DNA of 64,000 nt from Streptomyces sp. NBC_01439 (GTDB taxonomy: Bacteria > Actinomycetota > Actinomycetes > Streptomycetales > Streptomycetaceae), in NCBI RefSeq assembly GCF_036227605.1, contig NZ_CP109487.1, positions 5,557,001-5,621,000 of the forward strand. Direction: 5' to 3'. This document shows, one piece after another, positions 1 to 8,557 of the stretch (position 1 is the first letter of the stretch; every line of letters begins with the position of its first letter). Below the pieces are notes generated by a model that worked only from the letters and a program-made list of their open reading frames with translations, was not told the DNA's origin and searched no databases. Both the position numbers and the translations under genes were made by a program.

Positions 1-1
1 C

Positions 2-1684
2 GTGCGCGAGGCGGGCGAAGACGCCGTACGGACGGTGGAGACCGAGCCGTGGAAGCTCCTCGACGACACCGTCGCCCACGTGGCGCGCCTCGTCGGCACC
101 AGCGACGGGAACACCCTCCGCTCGGTGGCCGTCATCGTCCCCGACGACTCGGACTGGCTCGACGCGATCAGTCGCAGGGTCGACGGCGGCGGGGACATCG
201 GCGCCCAACACCGTGCCGCGGTGTCCGTCCTGGCCGCCACCCAGGCCAAGGGCATGGAGTACGACCACGTCCTGGTCGTCGAGCCCGCCACCATCGCCGA
301 CCGCGGTCCCGCGGGCCTGCGACAGCTGTACGTGGCCCTGACCCGCAGCACCCAGAGCCTGACCGTCCTGCACACCAGCCCGCTGCCGGACGTACTGACG
401 CGCCCCGGGGGCGGTTCCGCGGCGCCGGCCCCCGAGGCCACGGTCACGGTGCAGGCAGAGGCAGAGGCAGAGGCAGAGGCAGAGGCGGGGGCGCAGGCGC
501 AGGCGGAGGCGTATGTGGACGCGGAGGAGGTAGCCGTGACCCGACTTCCCCGGATCGGGGCCGACGTGCGGGTCGAGGTCGTGGACCGGGCCCCGGGCGG
601 CCGCTACAAGGTCAAGGCCCTCACCCCCGGCTTCGACCGGCCCCTGGTCCTCACCGTCCGCCACGGATCGGTCCCCCCGAAGCGGGGCGAGAAGCTGGAC
701 TGCTGGGTGTTCGCCAACGAGACCAACCAGACGGTCCTCACCTCCGACCAGCGGGGCCGGTCGCCCGTCTCGCCGAGGATGGCGGGCCGTTACATCGCGG
801 CGCTGGACGTGCTCCGCGAGCTGACCGAGAACGACGGGGAGGTTCCCGACGCCCGCGGCAGGCTCTCCGAGCTGCAGGGGATGGCCAACCGGGTCCTGCG
901 CAGGGACCAGGCCGACTGGGTCGACGTGCTCCACCTGTTCGGCTCCCCGGACCGGGACCGGCTGAGCGTTCTGCGCGACCTCACCGCGAGCACCAACCGT
1001 GCGCTCAAGGAGCGCACTTTGGACCCCGGCCGGCTCCGGGAACACCTGACGGCCTCGGGCTGGACGGACACCCTGGCCCGGGCGCGCCGGGCGCTCCAGG
1101 ACCGCCTCGCCGCCGACACGGAACCGGCTCCGGTACCGGCCCCGGACCTCGACGACACCACGACCACCGAAGCCGCCGCCCCCGCCCCACCGCAGCTCGA
1201 GCAGAAGGACGTAGAGCAGATGACCCTCGCGGAAGACACGACCGCGCCGGCCTCGACCACGAAGGACGGCTTCCTGCGCGCGCTGGAAGCATCGGCCGGA
1301 GCCGACCGGACGTGCAAGAAGCACGAGGCGGTCCGCCACGCCCTGAAGTCGGACCTCCTCTGGGCCGACCTCCAGCCGACCGACTCGCCCCTCGTCGACG
1401 TCAGCTGCGTCACCGGCCGAGGACTCTTCCTCTACGAGGCGTTGGGCGCCGGCCGCTCGGCGTACGCGGACCTCCGCTCGGGCGCCACCCGCCTGCTGGA
1501 GATCAACCACACCCTGACCCCGCGTGCCGACGGCCTCTACCTGGTCCTCTCCGAACCCCCGGCCGAGGACTGGTCGGCGGACACCGTCCGCGACGTCTTC
1601 GGCGTCCACGTCATCTGGCGGAGCCCCGAGGGATGGGGCGGCACGGACACGGACATCGCGCTCGGGCAGCGCCCGCAGAGCTGA
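2..1684 (+). CDS. UvrD/Rep-like helicase, C-terminal part (cut by window edge)
   Basis: The reading frame is open at the left edge, so only the last ~560 residues are visible and the true start lies upstream. The segment around residues 75-120 has the superfamily I helicase C-terminal signature: an AKGMEYD motif followed by a QLYVALTR motif VI. This is the UvrD_C_2-type fold that couples ATP hydrolysis to strand movement. The rest is an actinobacterial extension with an Ala-Glu repeat (about residues 148-172) and a Pro/Ala linker near 375-395 before a conserved C-terminal domain. The Walker A motif would lie in the missing part. The helicase class is fairly secure; the exact role (repair or RNA polymerase recycling) is not. 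Confidence 0.7.
   Translation: MREAGEDAVRTVETEPWKLLDDTVAHVARLVGTSDGNTLRSVAVIVPDDSDWLDAISRRVDGGGDIGAQHRAAVSVLAATQAKGMEYDHVLVVEPATIADRGPAGLRQLYVALTRSTQSLTVLHTSPLPDVLTRPGGGSAAPAPEATVTVQAEAEAEAEAEAGAQAQAEAYVDAEEVAVTRLPRIGADVRVEVVDRAPGGRYKVKALTPGFDRPLVLTVRHGSVPPKRGEKLDCWVFANETNQTVLTSDQRGRSPVSPRMAGRYIAALDVLRELTENDGEVPDARGRLSELQGMANRVLRRDQADWVDVLHLFGSPDRDRLSVLRDLTASTNRALKERTLDPGRLREHLTASGWTDTLARARRALQDRLAADTEPAPVPAPDLDDTTTTEAAAPAPPQLEQKDVEQMTLAEDTTAPASTTKDGFLRALEASAGADRTCKKHEAVRHALKSDLLWADLQPTDSPLVDVSCVTGRGLFLYEALGAGRSAYADLRSGATRLLEINHTLTPRADGLYLVLSEPPAEDWSADTVRDVFGVHVIWRSPEGWGGTDTDIALGQRPQS
451..486 (+). repeat. GCAGAG hexanucleotide tandem repeat in the helicase gene
   Basis: About five to six consecutive copies of the 6-base unit GCAGAG lie in frame and encode alternating Glu-Ala, followed by degenerate Ala-Gln copies. 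The copy number can change without disturbing the frame, so the effect would be only on linker length between the helicase core and the C-terminal extension. Confidence 0.75.
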
Positions 1685-1702
1685 CGAGGAGCCGACCGGG
1701 CC

Positions 1703-2581
1703 GTGCCCACGAGCTACAACCTGATCACCGTCGACGCCCTCGCCACCGAGACGACGGCCGCCGCACTGGCCCGGTGCTTCGGCGTGGCGGTCGGCGACGT
1801 CGACGTCGCCGAGGCCGCCGCCGACGCCGAACTGCGGAACTGGGCCGCCCCCGTCCTGTGCACGTACGAAGCGGTCTCCGGCGACCTGGCCCGGTCGCTG
1901 GACCTCTACGCCCAGGACCAGGTCGCCGATCAGCCGCCGGAGCCGGAGCTCGCCGCGAGGTTCGCGGGGGCCGCCGGGACGACCGTCCTGTTCCCCGCCG
2001 AGGAGGCGTGCCCGAGCGCCTACTGGGCGGCGACGCCGGAGGGCCTCGTCACCCGGGTCAGGCTCGAACTGTCCGACGACGAGCCCCCGCTGTACACGGT
2101 CGACAGCGCGGAGGCGCCCGTCCCGCAGCTGCCCCGGGCGGTCGTGGAGCGGTTCGCCGAGATCGTCCGGGAGCAGCGGCCGCCGGCCCCGGTGGCCGAG
2201 GCCCTCATGGCGTCGGCGGCCCGGCTGTGGCCCGACGACGGGCCCCACCCGTCCCTGGCGGGCGCCCTGACCGTGTGGGAACGGGTCGTCGTGCAGCTGG
2301 AATCCGGCTGGGCGCCCACGGGGTGGTATCCGGCCGACCTCTACCGCGAACGCCTCGAAGCCCGCGACGACCTCGCCCGCATCGGGGCCCGACTGCCGCC
2401 CGAGGTGCGCCGGCTGCTCGACGACGCGGTGGAGGGGCTGGACCTGCGGTTCGTCCGGGCTACGGAGGAGGACCCGTCGGGGAGCCTCATCGAGGAGCTG
2501 ACGGGCCGGCCCCCGGGCCGGGACCCGTTCGGCCGGTGGTGGTACCGCCGCCCGACCCCCGTGCCCTGGGAACGGGCCTGA
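1703..2581 (+). CDS. Hypothetical protein, 292 aa
   Basis: GTG start preceded by GAGGAG at a normal distance, 18 bases after the helicase stop, so the two genes probably share a transcript. The product is acidic, without signal peptide or membrane segments, and rich in Ala/Glu/Pro. I do not recognise a domain. The C-terminal third is a compact aromatic segment ending in a WWYRRPTPVPWERA-like tail. Third-position GC is very high throughout, which supports real coding. The position behind a helicase suggests an accessory or cytosolic role, but no function can be assigned from sequence. Confidence 0.7.
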   Translation: MPTSYNLITVDALATETTAAALARCFGVAVGDVDVAEAAADAELRNWAAPVLCTYEAVSGDLARSLDLYAQDQVADQPPEPELAARFAGAAGTTVLFPAEEACPSAYWAATPEGLVTRVRLELSDDEPPLYTVDSAEAPVPQLPRAVVERFAEIVREQRPPAPVAEALMASAARLWPDDGPHPSLAGALTVWERVVVQLESGWAPTGWYPADLYRERLEARDDLARIGARLPPEVRRLLDDAVEGLDLRFVRATEEDPSGSLIEELTGRPPGRDPFGRWWYRRPTPVPWERA

Positions 2582-2584
2582 CCC

Positions 2585-5206
2585 CTACGGTTCGGCGACG
2601 GCCTCCAGGGGGCTCAGGGCCGACGCGCGGCGGGCCGGGAGGGCGGCCGCCACCGCGCCCGTGGCGAGGGAGGTCAGGCAGACGAGGAGCAGCGTGCCCC
2701 AGGGGAGGGCCAGGGAGTAGTCCTTGAGTGCGCCGTTGGCCAGGGCGCCGACCGTCCAGGCTCCGAACAGGCCGGTCGCCAGGCCCAGCAGGGTCCCGAA
2801 GGCGGCCACGGCCAGCGATTCGACGCGGATCGTCCGGCGGATGCCGGCGCGGTCCATGCCGATGGCGCGCAGGACGCCGATCTCGCGGGTGCGGTCCGAC
2901 ACCGACATGGCCAGGGTGTTCATGATGCCGAGGGTGGCGATCACGCCGCCGATGGCGAGCAGGCCGTACGTCAGGGTCAGCAGGGTGCTGAGGGAACCGG
3001 CGGCCTCCTGGACCAGTTCCTGCCGGTCCTGGACGCGCAGCAGCGGGTTGTTGCCCGTGGCGGTGCGCAGGCGGTCCTTCACGGCGGCGTCGTCAGCGAC
3101 GCCGTCCGTGCGGACGAGGACGCGCTGGACGGAGCTGGGGTCGAGGCTCTTCTCCTGGACCTCGGTGCGGGAGCCCAATGCGTCCCGGGCGGTGGGGTTG
3201 TCCTCGTAGACGCCGACGACCGTGTACGGGGTGAGGTGCTGGCCGGGGCCGCCGATCCGGGCGTCGATCCGGTCGCCGGCGCGCACCCCGTTCGCACGGG
3301 CGAGGGTGCTGGAGAGGGCGATGCGGCCCGGCCCGAGGTCCTTCAGGGAGCCGCTGACGAAGTCCAGCTCCATGACGGACGGTGCGGCGGCCGGGTCGAC
3401 CCCGGAGATCTCGCGGACGCCACCGCCGAGGAAGAGGGTGGAGTCGGTGACGGCGGTCGCCGTCCGTACGCCGGGGGTGGCGGTCACCCGCTGGACGGCG
3501 GCCGGGTCGATGCCGGCCGACGAGGTGTGGGTGCTGATCACGTAGTCGGCGCTGAGGCCTGCCGCGGCCTGACGGTCGAGGGCCCGCCCGGTGGAGTGGC
3601 CGATGACGGCGAGCCCGGCGACCAGGGCCGTACTGACCATCAGGGCGGAGGCGGTGGCGGCGGTGCGCCGCGGGTCGCGCAGCGCGTTGCGGTGGGCGAG
3701 GTGGCCGGCGATCCCGAGGCGCCCGGTCAGCCGACCGCTCAGCCGGATCACGGGTACGGCGAGCAGCGGCGCCAGCACGATCACGGCGATGACGAGGAGG
3801 GCGCAGCCGGACATCGCGCTCCGCAGGTTCTCCTCGGAGGCGTCCTTCGCCCCGGCGAGCGACAACAGCAGGCCGGCGCCGAGGGCGAGCAGGAGGGTGC
3901 CGGCCGCGCCGCGGACCCGGGACGCGGTGGCGGTGGGCGGCTGTTCGGCCGCGCGCAGGGCCTCGACCGGTGCGATCCGGGCCGCCTTGCGGGACGGCAG
4001 CCATGCGGCGAGCACGGTGACGCCCACCCCGACGGCGAGCGCGGCCGCCACGGGCAGCGGGCCGATCACCAGGGGGCCGCGGGGCAGTGGCTCCCCGGTG
4101 GTGCTCAGGACCTCCGGCAGTACGGAGGCGATGGCGAGACCCAGCAAGAAGCCGAGGGCCGAGGCGGCGAGGCCGAGGAGTACTGCCTCCCACAGGAGGG
4201 AGCGCACGACCTGGCGGCGCGTGGCGCCGATCGCGCGCAGCAGGGCGATCTCACGGGTGCGCCGGGCGACGAGCATGGTGAAGGTGTTGACGATCAGGAA
4301 CGACCCGATGAACAGGGCGACTCCGGCGAAGACCAGCGACAGCTTCTCGTTGCCGCGGGTGAGCGTGTCGACGAGGACGGCCTGCTGGGCGGCCTGCGCG
4401 GTGCCGGTGGTGGCTTCGGCCCGGCCGGCGGGGAGCCGGGCGGCGACCAGGCGGGCGAGTTCGGCGGGGTCGGTGCCCGGTACGGCGGACAGGTCGATCG
4501 AGGTGTAGCGGCCGGGGGAGGCGAACAGCTGTTGTGCGGTGGCCTTGTCGAACAGCACGAGGGTGCCGCCGGCCGTCACCCGGGTGTCACGGGTGGTGAC
4601 GATGCCGACGAGCCGCTTCGTCATGGCCGGGCCGTCCGTGGCCAGGGTGATCCCGTCGCCGATGCGGAACCGGCCGGCGGCGGCGGTTCCGCTGTCCACG
4701 GCGATCTCTCCGCCGTCGCGCGGGGCGCGGCCCTCGGTCAGCGCGTGCCGGCCGTCCTTGCCGTCGGCGCCGGGGACGTAGGCGGCCGCCCGGTGCGCCC
4801 AGACCCTGCCGGTGCGCAGGGGATCGCCGTCCGAGGCGTTCAGGACGGCCAGGCCGTCCGCGGACGGCCGTACGGCGGCGACGCCGGGCAGGGCGGCCAG
4901 ATCGCGGGCGAGCACGTCATCGAGCACGGTGGCGTGCTCGTCCCCGGCGGACCCGGCGGACCCGGCGGACCCGGCCGAGCCGGCGGATCCGGGTGTGCCG
5001 GGTGTGCCGGGCGGGGGGTCCTTCGGGGTCACCGTGACCGCGATGTCGGCGTAGTCCTTCGACACCGCGGCCCGGTGGGCCGCGGTGGAGGAGTCCGCGA
5101 AGACGAGGGAGCCGGAGACGAAGGCGACGCCGAGGGTGACGGCGAGCACCGTCATCAACAGTCGGGCCTTGTGCGCCAGAACGTTGCGCAGGGCTGTTTT
5201 CAGCAT
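2585..5206 (-). CDS. ABC transporter permease, FtsX/MacB type, 873 aa
   Basis: The start is the ATG giving an MLKTALRN N-terminus, typical of FtsX-family permeases; the frame stays open upstream but only in the antisense of the ATPase. Two FtsX core domains are visible: an N-terminal TM helix (about residues 15-35), a large extracytoplasmic domain, a three-helix bundle near 300-430, a second extracytoplasmic domain, and a final bundle near 740-860. The two bundles each carry the TREIALLRAIGA / TREIGVLRAIGM motif. The first extracytoplasmic domain has a Gly-Ser-Ala repeat encoded by a 9-base tandem array. It lies 68 bases behind its ATPase and downstream of a two-component system, like antimicrobial-sensing or cell-envelope exporters. 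The substrate is unknown. Confidence 0.88.
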   Translation of the reverse strand: MLKTALRNVLAHKARLLMTVLAVTLGVAFVSGSLVFADSSTAAHRAAVSKDYADIAVTVTPKDPPPGTPGTPGSAGSAGSAGSAGSAGDEHATVLDDVLARDLAALPGVAAVRPSADGLAVLNASDGDPLRTGRVWAHRAAAYVPGADGKDGRHALTEGRAPRDGGEIAVDSGTAAAGRFRIGDGITLATDGPAMTKRLVGIVTTRDTRVTAGGTLVLFDKATAQQLFASPGRYTSIDLSAVPGTDPAELARLVAARLPAGRAEATTGTAQAAQQAVLVDTLTRGNEKLSLVFAGVALFIGSFLIVNTFTMLVARRTREIALLRAIGATRRQVVRSLLWEAVLLGLAASALGFLLGLAIASVLPEVLSTTGEPLPRGPLVIGPLPVAAALAVGVGVTVLAAWLPSRKAARIAPVEALRAAEQPPTATASRVRGAAGTLLLALGAGLLLSLAGAKDASEENLRSAMSGCALLVIAVIVLAPLLAVPVIRLSGRLTGRLGIAGHLAHRNALRDPRRTAATASALMVSTALVAGLAVIGHSTGRALDRQAAAGLSADYVISTHTSSAGIDPAAVQRVTATPGVRTATAVTDSTLFLGGGVREISGVDPAAAPSVMELDFVSGSLKDLGPGRIALSSTLARANGVRAGDRIDARIGGPGQHLTPYTVVGVYEDNPTARDALGSRTEVQEKSLDPSSVQRVLVRTDGVADDAAVKDRLRTATGNNPLLRVQDRQELVQEAAGSLSTLLTLTYGLLAIGGVIATLGIMNTLAMSVSDRTREIGVLRAIGMDRAGIRRTIRVESLAVAAFGTLLGLATGLFGAWTVGALANGALKDYSLALPWGTLLLVCLTSLATGAVAAALPARRASALSPLEAVAEP
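4941..4988 (-). repeat. 9-base tandem repeat in permease gene (Gly-Ser-Ala linker)
   Basis: On the plus strand the unit GGACCCGGC is repeated about four to five times with slight degeneration. In the minus-strand permease it encodes a GSAGSAGSAG-type flexible linker within the first extracytoplasmic domain. Multiples of three preserve frame. Confidence 0.7.
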
Positions 5207-5274
5207 GGGTGATTGGCTTCCGGGCGGGTGCAGGGGTGGGGGTGGGTTGGGGAGCGAACGGGGGTGGGGGCGAG

Positions 5275-6048
5275 TCAGTTCGTGCGTGCGCGGGTGTCGA
5301 ACTGCTTCATCCGGTCCAGCACCCGGTCCGGGGTGGGGCGCACCATCTCGTCGACCAGCCGGCCGTCGGCGAGGAAGACGACGCGGTCCGCGTAGGAGGC
5401 GGCGACCGGGTCGTGGGTCACCATGACCACGGTCTGGCCCAGTTCGCGCACGGAGTCGCGCAGGAAGCCGAGGACCTCGGCCCCGGCGCGGGAGTCGAGG
5501 TTTCCGGTGGGCTCGTCGCCGAAGACGATCGCGGGCCGGGTGGCCAGGGCCCGGGCCACCGCGACGCGCTGCTGCTGCCCACCGGAGAGCTGCCCGGGCC
5601 GGTGGTCCAGTCGCTGGGCGAGGCCGACCATGGACACCACGCGGTCCAGCCACTGCCGGTCGGGGCGGCGTCCGGCGATGGACAGCGGCAGGGTGATGTT
5701 CTCCCGAGCGGTCAGGGTGGGCAGCAGGTTGAACGCCTGGAAGATGAAGCCGATCCGGTCCCGTCGCAGCTCGGTGAGGTGCCGGTCGCCCAGGGTGCCC
5801 AACTCGGTGGTGCCGATGCGGACCGAGCCCGAGCTGACGGAGTCGAGTCCCGCGGCACAGTGCATGAGGGTGGATTTGCCGCAGCCGGAGGGGCCCATGA
5901 TCGCGGTGAACTCGGCCTCCCGGAAGGAGACGCTGACCCGGTCCAGGGCCACCACGCGGGTGTCACCGTTGCCGTAGACCTTCGACAGGTCGGTGGTGGA
6001 GGCCGCGATGCCGGGCGTCGGGCGGGAGGAGAAGGGGTCGGCGGTCAC
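5275..6048 (-). CDS. ABC transporter ATP-binding protein, MacB/LolD type, 257 aa
   Basis: Nucleotide-binding subunit for the adjacent permease. The GTG start (VTADPFSS) is chosen because GGAGT lies just upstream and the ABC domain begins about 15 residues later; the frame is open far upstream only as antisense of the kinase gene. Walker A is GPSGCGKST, the signature is LSGGQQQRVAVARAL, Walker B ends in VFGDEPTGNLDS, and the switch histidine is in VMVTHD. The EPTGNLDS variant is typical of the MacB/LolD/FtsE class that partners FtsX-like permeases. The gene lies 158 bases downstream of the sensor kinase, separated by a 9-base direct repeat array. Confidence 0.93.
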   Translation of the reverse strand: MTADPFSSRPTPGIAASTTDLSKVYGNGDTRVVALDRVSVSFREAEFTAIMGPSGCGKSTLMHCAAGLDSVSSGSVRIGTTELGTLGDRHLTELRRDRIGFIFQAFNLLPTLTARENITLPLSIAGRRPDRQWLDRVVSMVGLAQRLDHRPGQLSGGQQQRVAVARALATRPAIVFGDEPTGNLDSRAGAEVLGFLRDSVRELGQTVVMVTHDPVAASYADRVVFLADGRLVDEMVRPTPDRVLDRMKQFDTRARTN

Positions 6049-6167
6049 GGGGACTCCACTTGGGGTGCGGTGGGAAAGGGGTGCACGCCGAAGGGTGTCG
6101 GGGGGACGTATCAGGGCCGGGGCCGCCGTGTATCGGCTTCCGCGCCGTTGTGCAGCAATCGTGCAGG

Positions 6168-6199
6168 GCGGTCCGGGCGGTCCGGGCGGTCCGGGCCGC
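6168..6199. repeat. 9-base tandem repeat between kinase and ABC genes
   Basis: The unit GGTCCGGGC is repeated three times in tandem in the gap between the kinase stop and the ABC ATPase start. It is noncoding here. Two other 9-base arrays occur inside coding parts of the same operon. Confidence 0.7.
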
Positions 6200-6206
6200 C
6201 GGTCGG

Positions 6207-7511
6207 TCAGCGCGGGAGCCGCAGGGTGGCTACCGCGCCGCCGTCCGGGGCGTTGTCCAGACGCAGTTCGGCGCCGAGCACCCGGGCCTGGCCCAGGGCG
6301 ATGGTCAGGCCGAGGCCGTGCCCCGCGCCCCGCTCCGTGGCGCCCGTACGGAACCGGCGCGGGCCGTCGAGCAGCAGGTCGGCTGGGAAGCCGGGGCCGT
6401 GGTCGCGGACGACGACGGTCCGGCCCTCGACGGTGACCCGCACCGGGGTCCGTCCGTGCCGGTGCGCGTTGATGACGAGGTTGCCGACGATCCGCTCCAG
6501 GCGCCGCGGGTCGGTCTCCACCACGCCCACGGAATCCACGACCGGTGCCTGCGGTGCCTGCGGTGCCTGCGGCGCCTCGGTGACGCTGACGTCCGTGTCG
6601 AGACCGGTACGGGCCACCGCCTCGGCGACCACCGCGGCGAGCGGCACCCGGGCGCGGACCGGCGCCTCCGCCCCCGCGTCGAGCCGGGAGATCTCCAGCA
6701 GGTCCTCGACCAGGCCGCGCAGGTCCCGTACGCGGGCCCGGAGCAGGTCCTCCGTCTCGCCGGCCGGCAGCAGGTCGGTGGCGGCCAGCAGGCCGCCGAC
6801 CGGGGTGCGCAGCTCGTGGGCCACGTCCGCCGTGAACTGCCGCTCGGTGCGCAGCCGTCGGCCGAGGCTGTCGGCCATGAGGTCGACGGTGGCGGCGATG
6901 TCGGTCACCTCGTCGCGGCCCCGGGCCCGACCCAGGGCGGGGCCGGTGCGGGCGTCGAGGTCCCCGGCGGAGATCCGGGCCGCGGTCTCGGCGACCCGGC
7001 GCAGTCGGCGGGCGACCAGCCCGGCCCCGTAGACCGCCAGGGGCAGTGCCGCGGCGAGCGAGAGGAGGGAGGCCACCGCCATGCTCGCGTCGAGGCGCCG
7101 CAGGTCGTGGAGTTGCGGGCTCATGTTGATCCGTACGGCGAGCACCGGGCTGCCCGGGCCGCCGACCCGCTGGGCGCCCCAGACGCTCGGTCCGAGGTTC
7201 CCCTCCACGCGCCCGTCGTGGGCCACCCGCCGTTCGTCGTCGGTCGGGTGGCGCAGGGCGGTGGGCAGTTCGGCGGGATCGAGCTCCGCGCCACCCGCCA
7301 GCGTTCCGGTGCGCCGGTAGACGTCCATGGAGGAGTACACGGTGTTGGTGGCTTCCATCTCGGCCCGGTCGCGGACGTCGATGGCGGTCCACACGTGGAC
7401 GAGGGCGCCCACCGCCAGGGCGACCAGGCCCGCCGTGGCCGCCGCCAGTGCGGCGATCTTCCAGCGCAGGGGCACGCGGGCCGGCCACCACGGCCGGCGC
7501 AGGTGGTGCAC
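6207..7511 (-). CDS. Sensor histidine kinase, HAMP type, 434 aa
   Basis: Membrane sensor of the two-component system. The GTG start five bases after the regulator stop implies translational coupling. Order of parts: TM1 about residues 14-42, extracytoplasmic sensor of ~100 residues, TM2 about 143-166, HAMP linker to ~215, HisKA with the phospho-acceptor His232 in HELRTP, and a HATPase_c domain with an N box (NLVINAHRHG), G1 (DHGPGFP) and G2 (GAGHGLGL). The N box lacks the usual Asn-Ala spacing but keeps Asn345/His350. A short Gln-Ala-Pro repeat at 313-323 lies between HisKA and HATPase. It is expected to control the downstream ABC genes, as in envelope-stress/antibiotic detoxification modules. 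Confidence 0.92.
   Translation of the reverse strand: MHHLRRPWWPARVPLRWKIAALAAATAGLVALAVGALVHVWTAIDVRDRAEMEATNTVYSSMDVYRRTGTLAGGAELDPAELPTALRHPTDDERRVAHDGRVEGNLGPSVWGAQRVGGPGSPVLAVRINMSPQLHDLRRLDASMAVASLLSLAAALPLAVYGAGLVARRLRRVAETAARISAGDLDARTGPALGRARGRDEVTDIAATVDLMADSLGRRLRTERQFTADVAHELRTPVGGLLAATDLLPAGETEDLLRARVRDLRGLVEDLLEISRLDAGAEAPVRARVPLAAVVAEAVARTGLDTDVSVTEAPQAPQAPQAPVVDSVGVVETDPRRLERIVGNLVINAHRHGRTPVRVTVEGRTVVVRDHGPGFPADLLLDGPRRFRTGATERGAGHGLGLTIALGQARVLGAELRLDNAPDGGAVATLRLPR
6541..6575 (-). repeat. 9-base tandem repeat in kinase gene (Gln-Ala-Pro)
   Basis: The plus-strand unit TGCCTGCGG is present about three and a half times. In the kinase it encodes (QAP)n between the HisKA and HATPase domains. 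It is the third 9-base array in this operon. Confidence 0.7.
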
Positions 7512-7516
7512 CGGCC

Positions 7517-8242
7517 TCAACGCCTGAGCTTGTAGCCGAAGCCGCGGACTGTCTCGATCCGCTCCCGGCCCAGTTTCTTGCGCAGCCGCTGCACGGCCAG
7601 GTCCACGACACGGCTGTCGCCGTCCCAGCCGTACTCCCAGACGTTGCGCAGCAGGGTGTGCCGTTCCAGCACGATGCCCGGGTGGGCGGCGAACTCCAGA
7701 AGCAGCTTCAGTTCGGTGGGGGTGAGCGCCACGGGGCGTCCGGAGCGGAACACCTCCAGCCCGCCGGTGTCGACGGTCAGGTCCCCGAAGGTCAGGACGT
7801 CCTCCTGGCCGGCGGCCGGCCCGCCGTCGGGGGCGGGCGCGTAGGCCGCCCTCCGGAGCAGCGAGCGGATGCGTGCCACGAGGACGTAGGTGTCCACGGG
7901 CTTGACCACGTAGTCGTCGGCCCCGGCTTCCAGACCGGCGACGACATCGAGGCCGTCGCCCCGGGCGGACATCATCAGCACCGGTACCAGGCTGGTCTCG
8001 CGGACCCGGCGGCACAGCCCGATCCCGTCCAGGCCGGGCAGCATCACGTCCAGGATCAGCAGGTCGAAGCCGTCGCCGTCGCGGAAGGACTCCAGCCCGG
8101 TCAGTCCGTCGGCGGCGGCCGTCACCCGGTAGCCGTAGCGTTCGAGGGCGACGGTGAAGGACCGGCGCATCAGCTCGTCGTCCTCGACCAGCAGCACGCG
8201 GACCGGAGGCAGAGATTCCGGCGCCGGGGCGGGTGAGGGCAC
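7517..8242 (-). CDS. Response regulator, OmpR/PhoB family, 241 aa
   Basis: DNA-binding partner of the adjacent kinase. The GTG start has GGAG eight bases upstream and gives a short Pro-rich leader before the receiver. Receiver features are the acidic pocket at residues 20-22 (EDD), phospho-acceptor Asp65 in LILDVMLPG, and Lys114 in VVKP. The C-terminal winged helix (about 145-241) ends with the conserved RGFGYKL stretch. First gene of the four-gene operon; the likely targets are its own promoter and the ABC genes. Confidence 0.94.
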   Translation of the reverse strand: MPSPAPAPESLPPVRVLLVEDDELMRRSFTVALERYGYRVTAAADGLTGLESFRDGDGFDLLILDVMLPGLDGIGLCRRVRETSLVPVLMMSARGDGLDVVAGLEAGADDYVVKPVDTYVLVARIRSLLRRAAYAPAPDGGPAAGQEDVLTFGDLTVDTGGLEVFRSGRPVALTPTELKLLLEFAAHPGIVLERHTLLRNVWEYGWDGDSRVVDLAVQRLRKKLGRERIETVRGFGYKLRR

Positions 8243-8557
8243 GGGCGGGACTCCTGTTCGTACGGGCCGGGCGAAGCGCCGCTCCGGCGTGCACCCACAC
8301 GCCGCCGACGACCCGGAAGGAACGATACGGGAGGCGCCGGACGCGGCGACCGCCGTCGCGGCCGGGTGCGCGGTCCGATCGATGGTCGAGCGCTCACCGA
8401 TACACGGCGGATACAAAAGGCCGGAATCGGCTTGAACCAAGTGGGGTGCTGGCGGAAAACGGCCTGTACGAGAGGGTGCCCCGGCCGGGCCGCTGCATAG
8501 TCTGACCATCGGTCAATCAGGATCCGCAGCGGGGTCCACGGAGCGAGGAGAACACTG
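8243..8557. promoter_or_regulatory. Divergent control region with a 13-bp palindrome at 8503-8515
   Basis: This 315-base gap separates the response regulator from the KAS III gene and holds both promoters. Near its right end TAGTCT at 8498-8503 is a plausible -10 for the KAS III gene. It is overlapped by the perfect palindrome TGACCATCGGTCA, arms of five around three bases, a size and layout common for TetR/GntR-type repressor sites. A GGAG ribosome-binding site follows nine bases before the ATG. No regulator gene lies next to it. Confidence 0.45.

Noticed and set aside
3236..5212. 658-codon open frame antisense to the ABC permease
   Set aside because: Composition is that of a shadow frame in GC-rich DNA (Gly/Asp/Arg/Gln bias); the FtsX permease on the other strand has full motifs.
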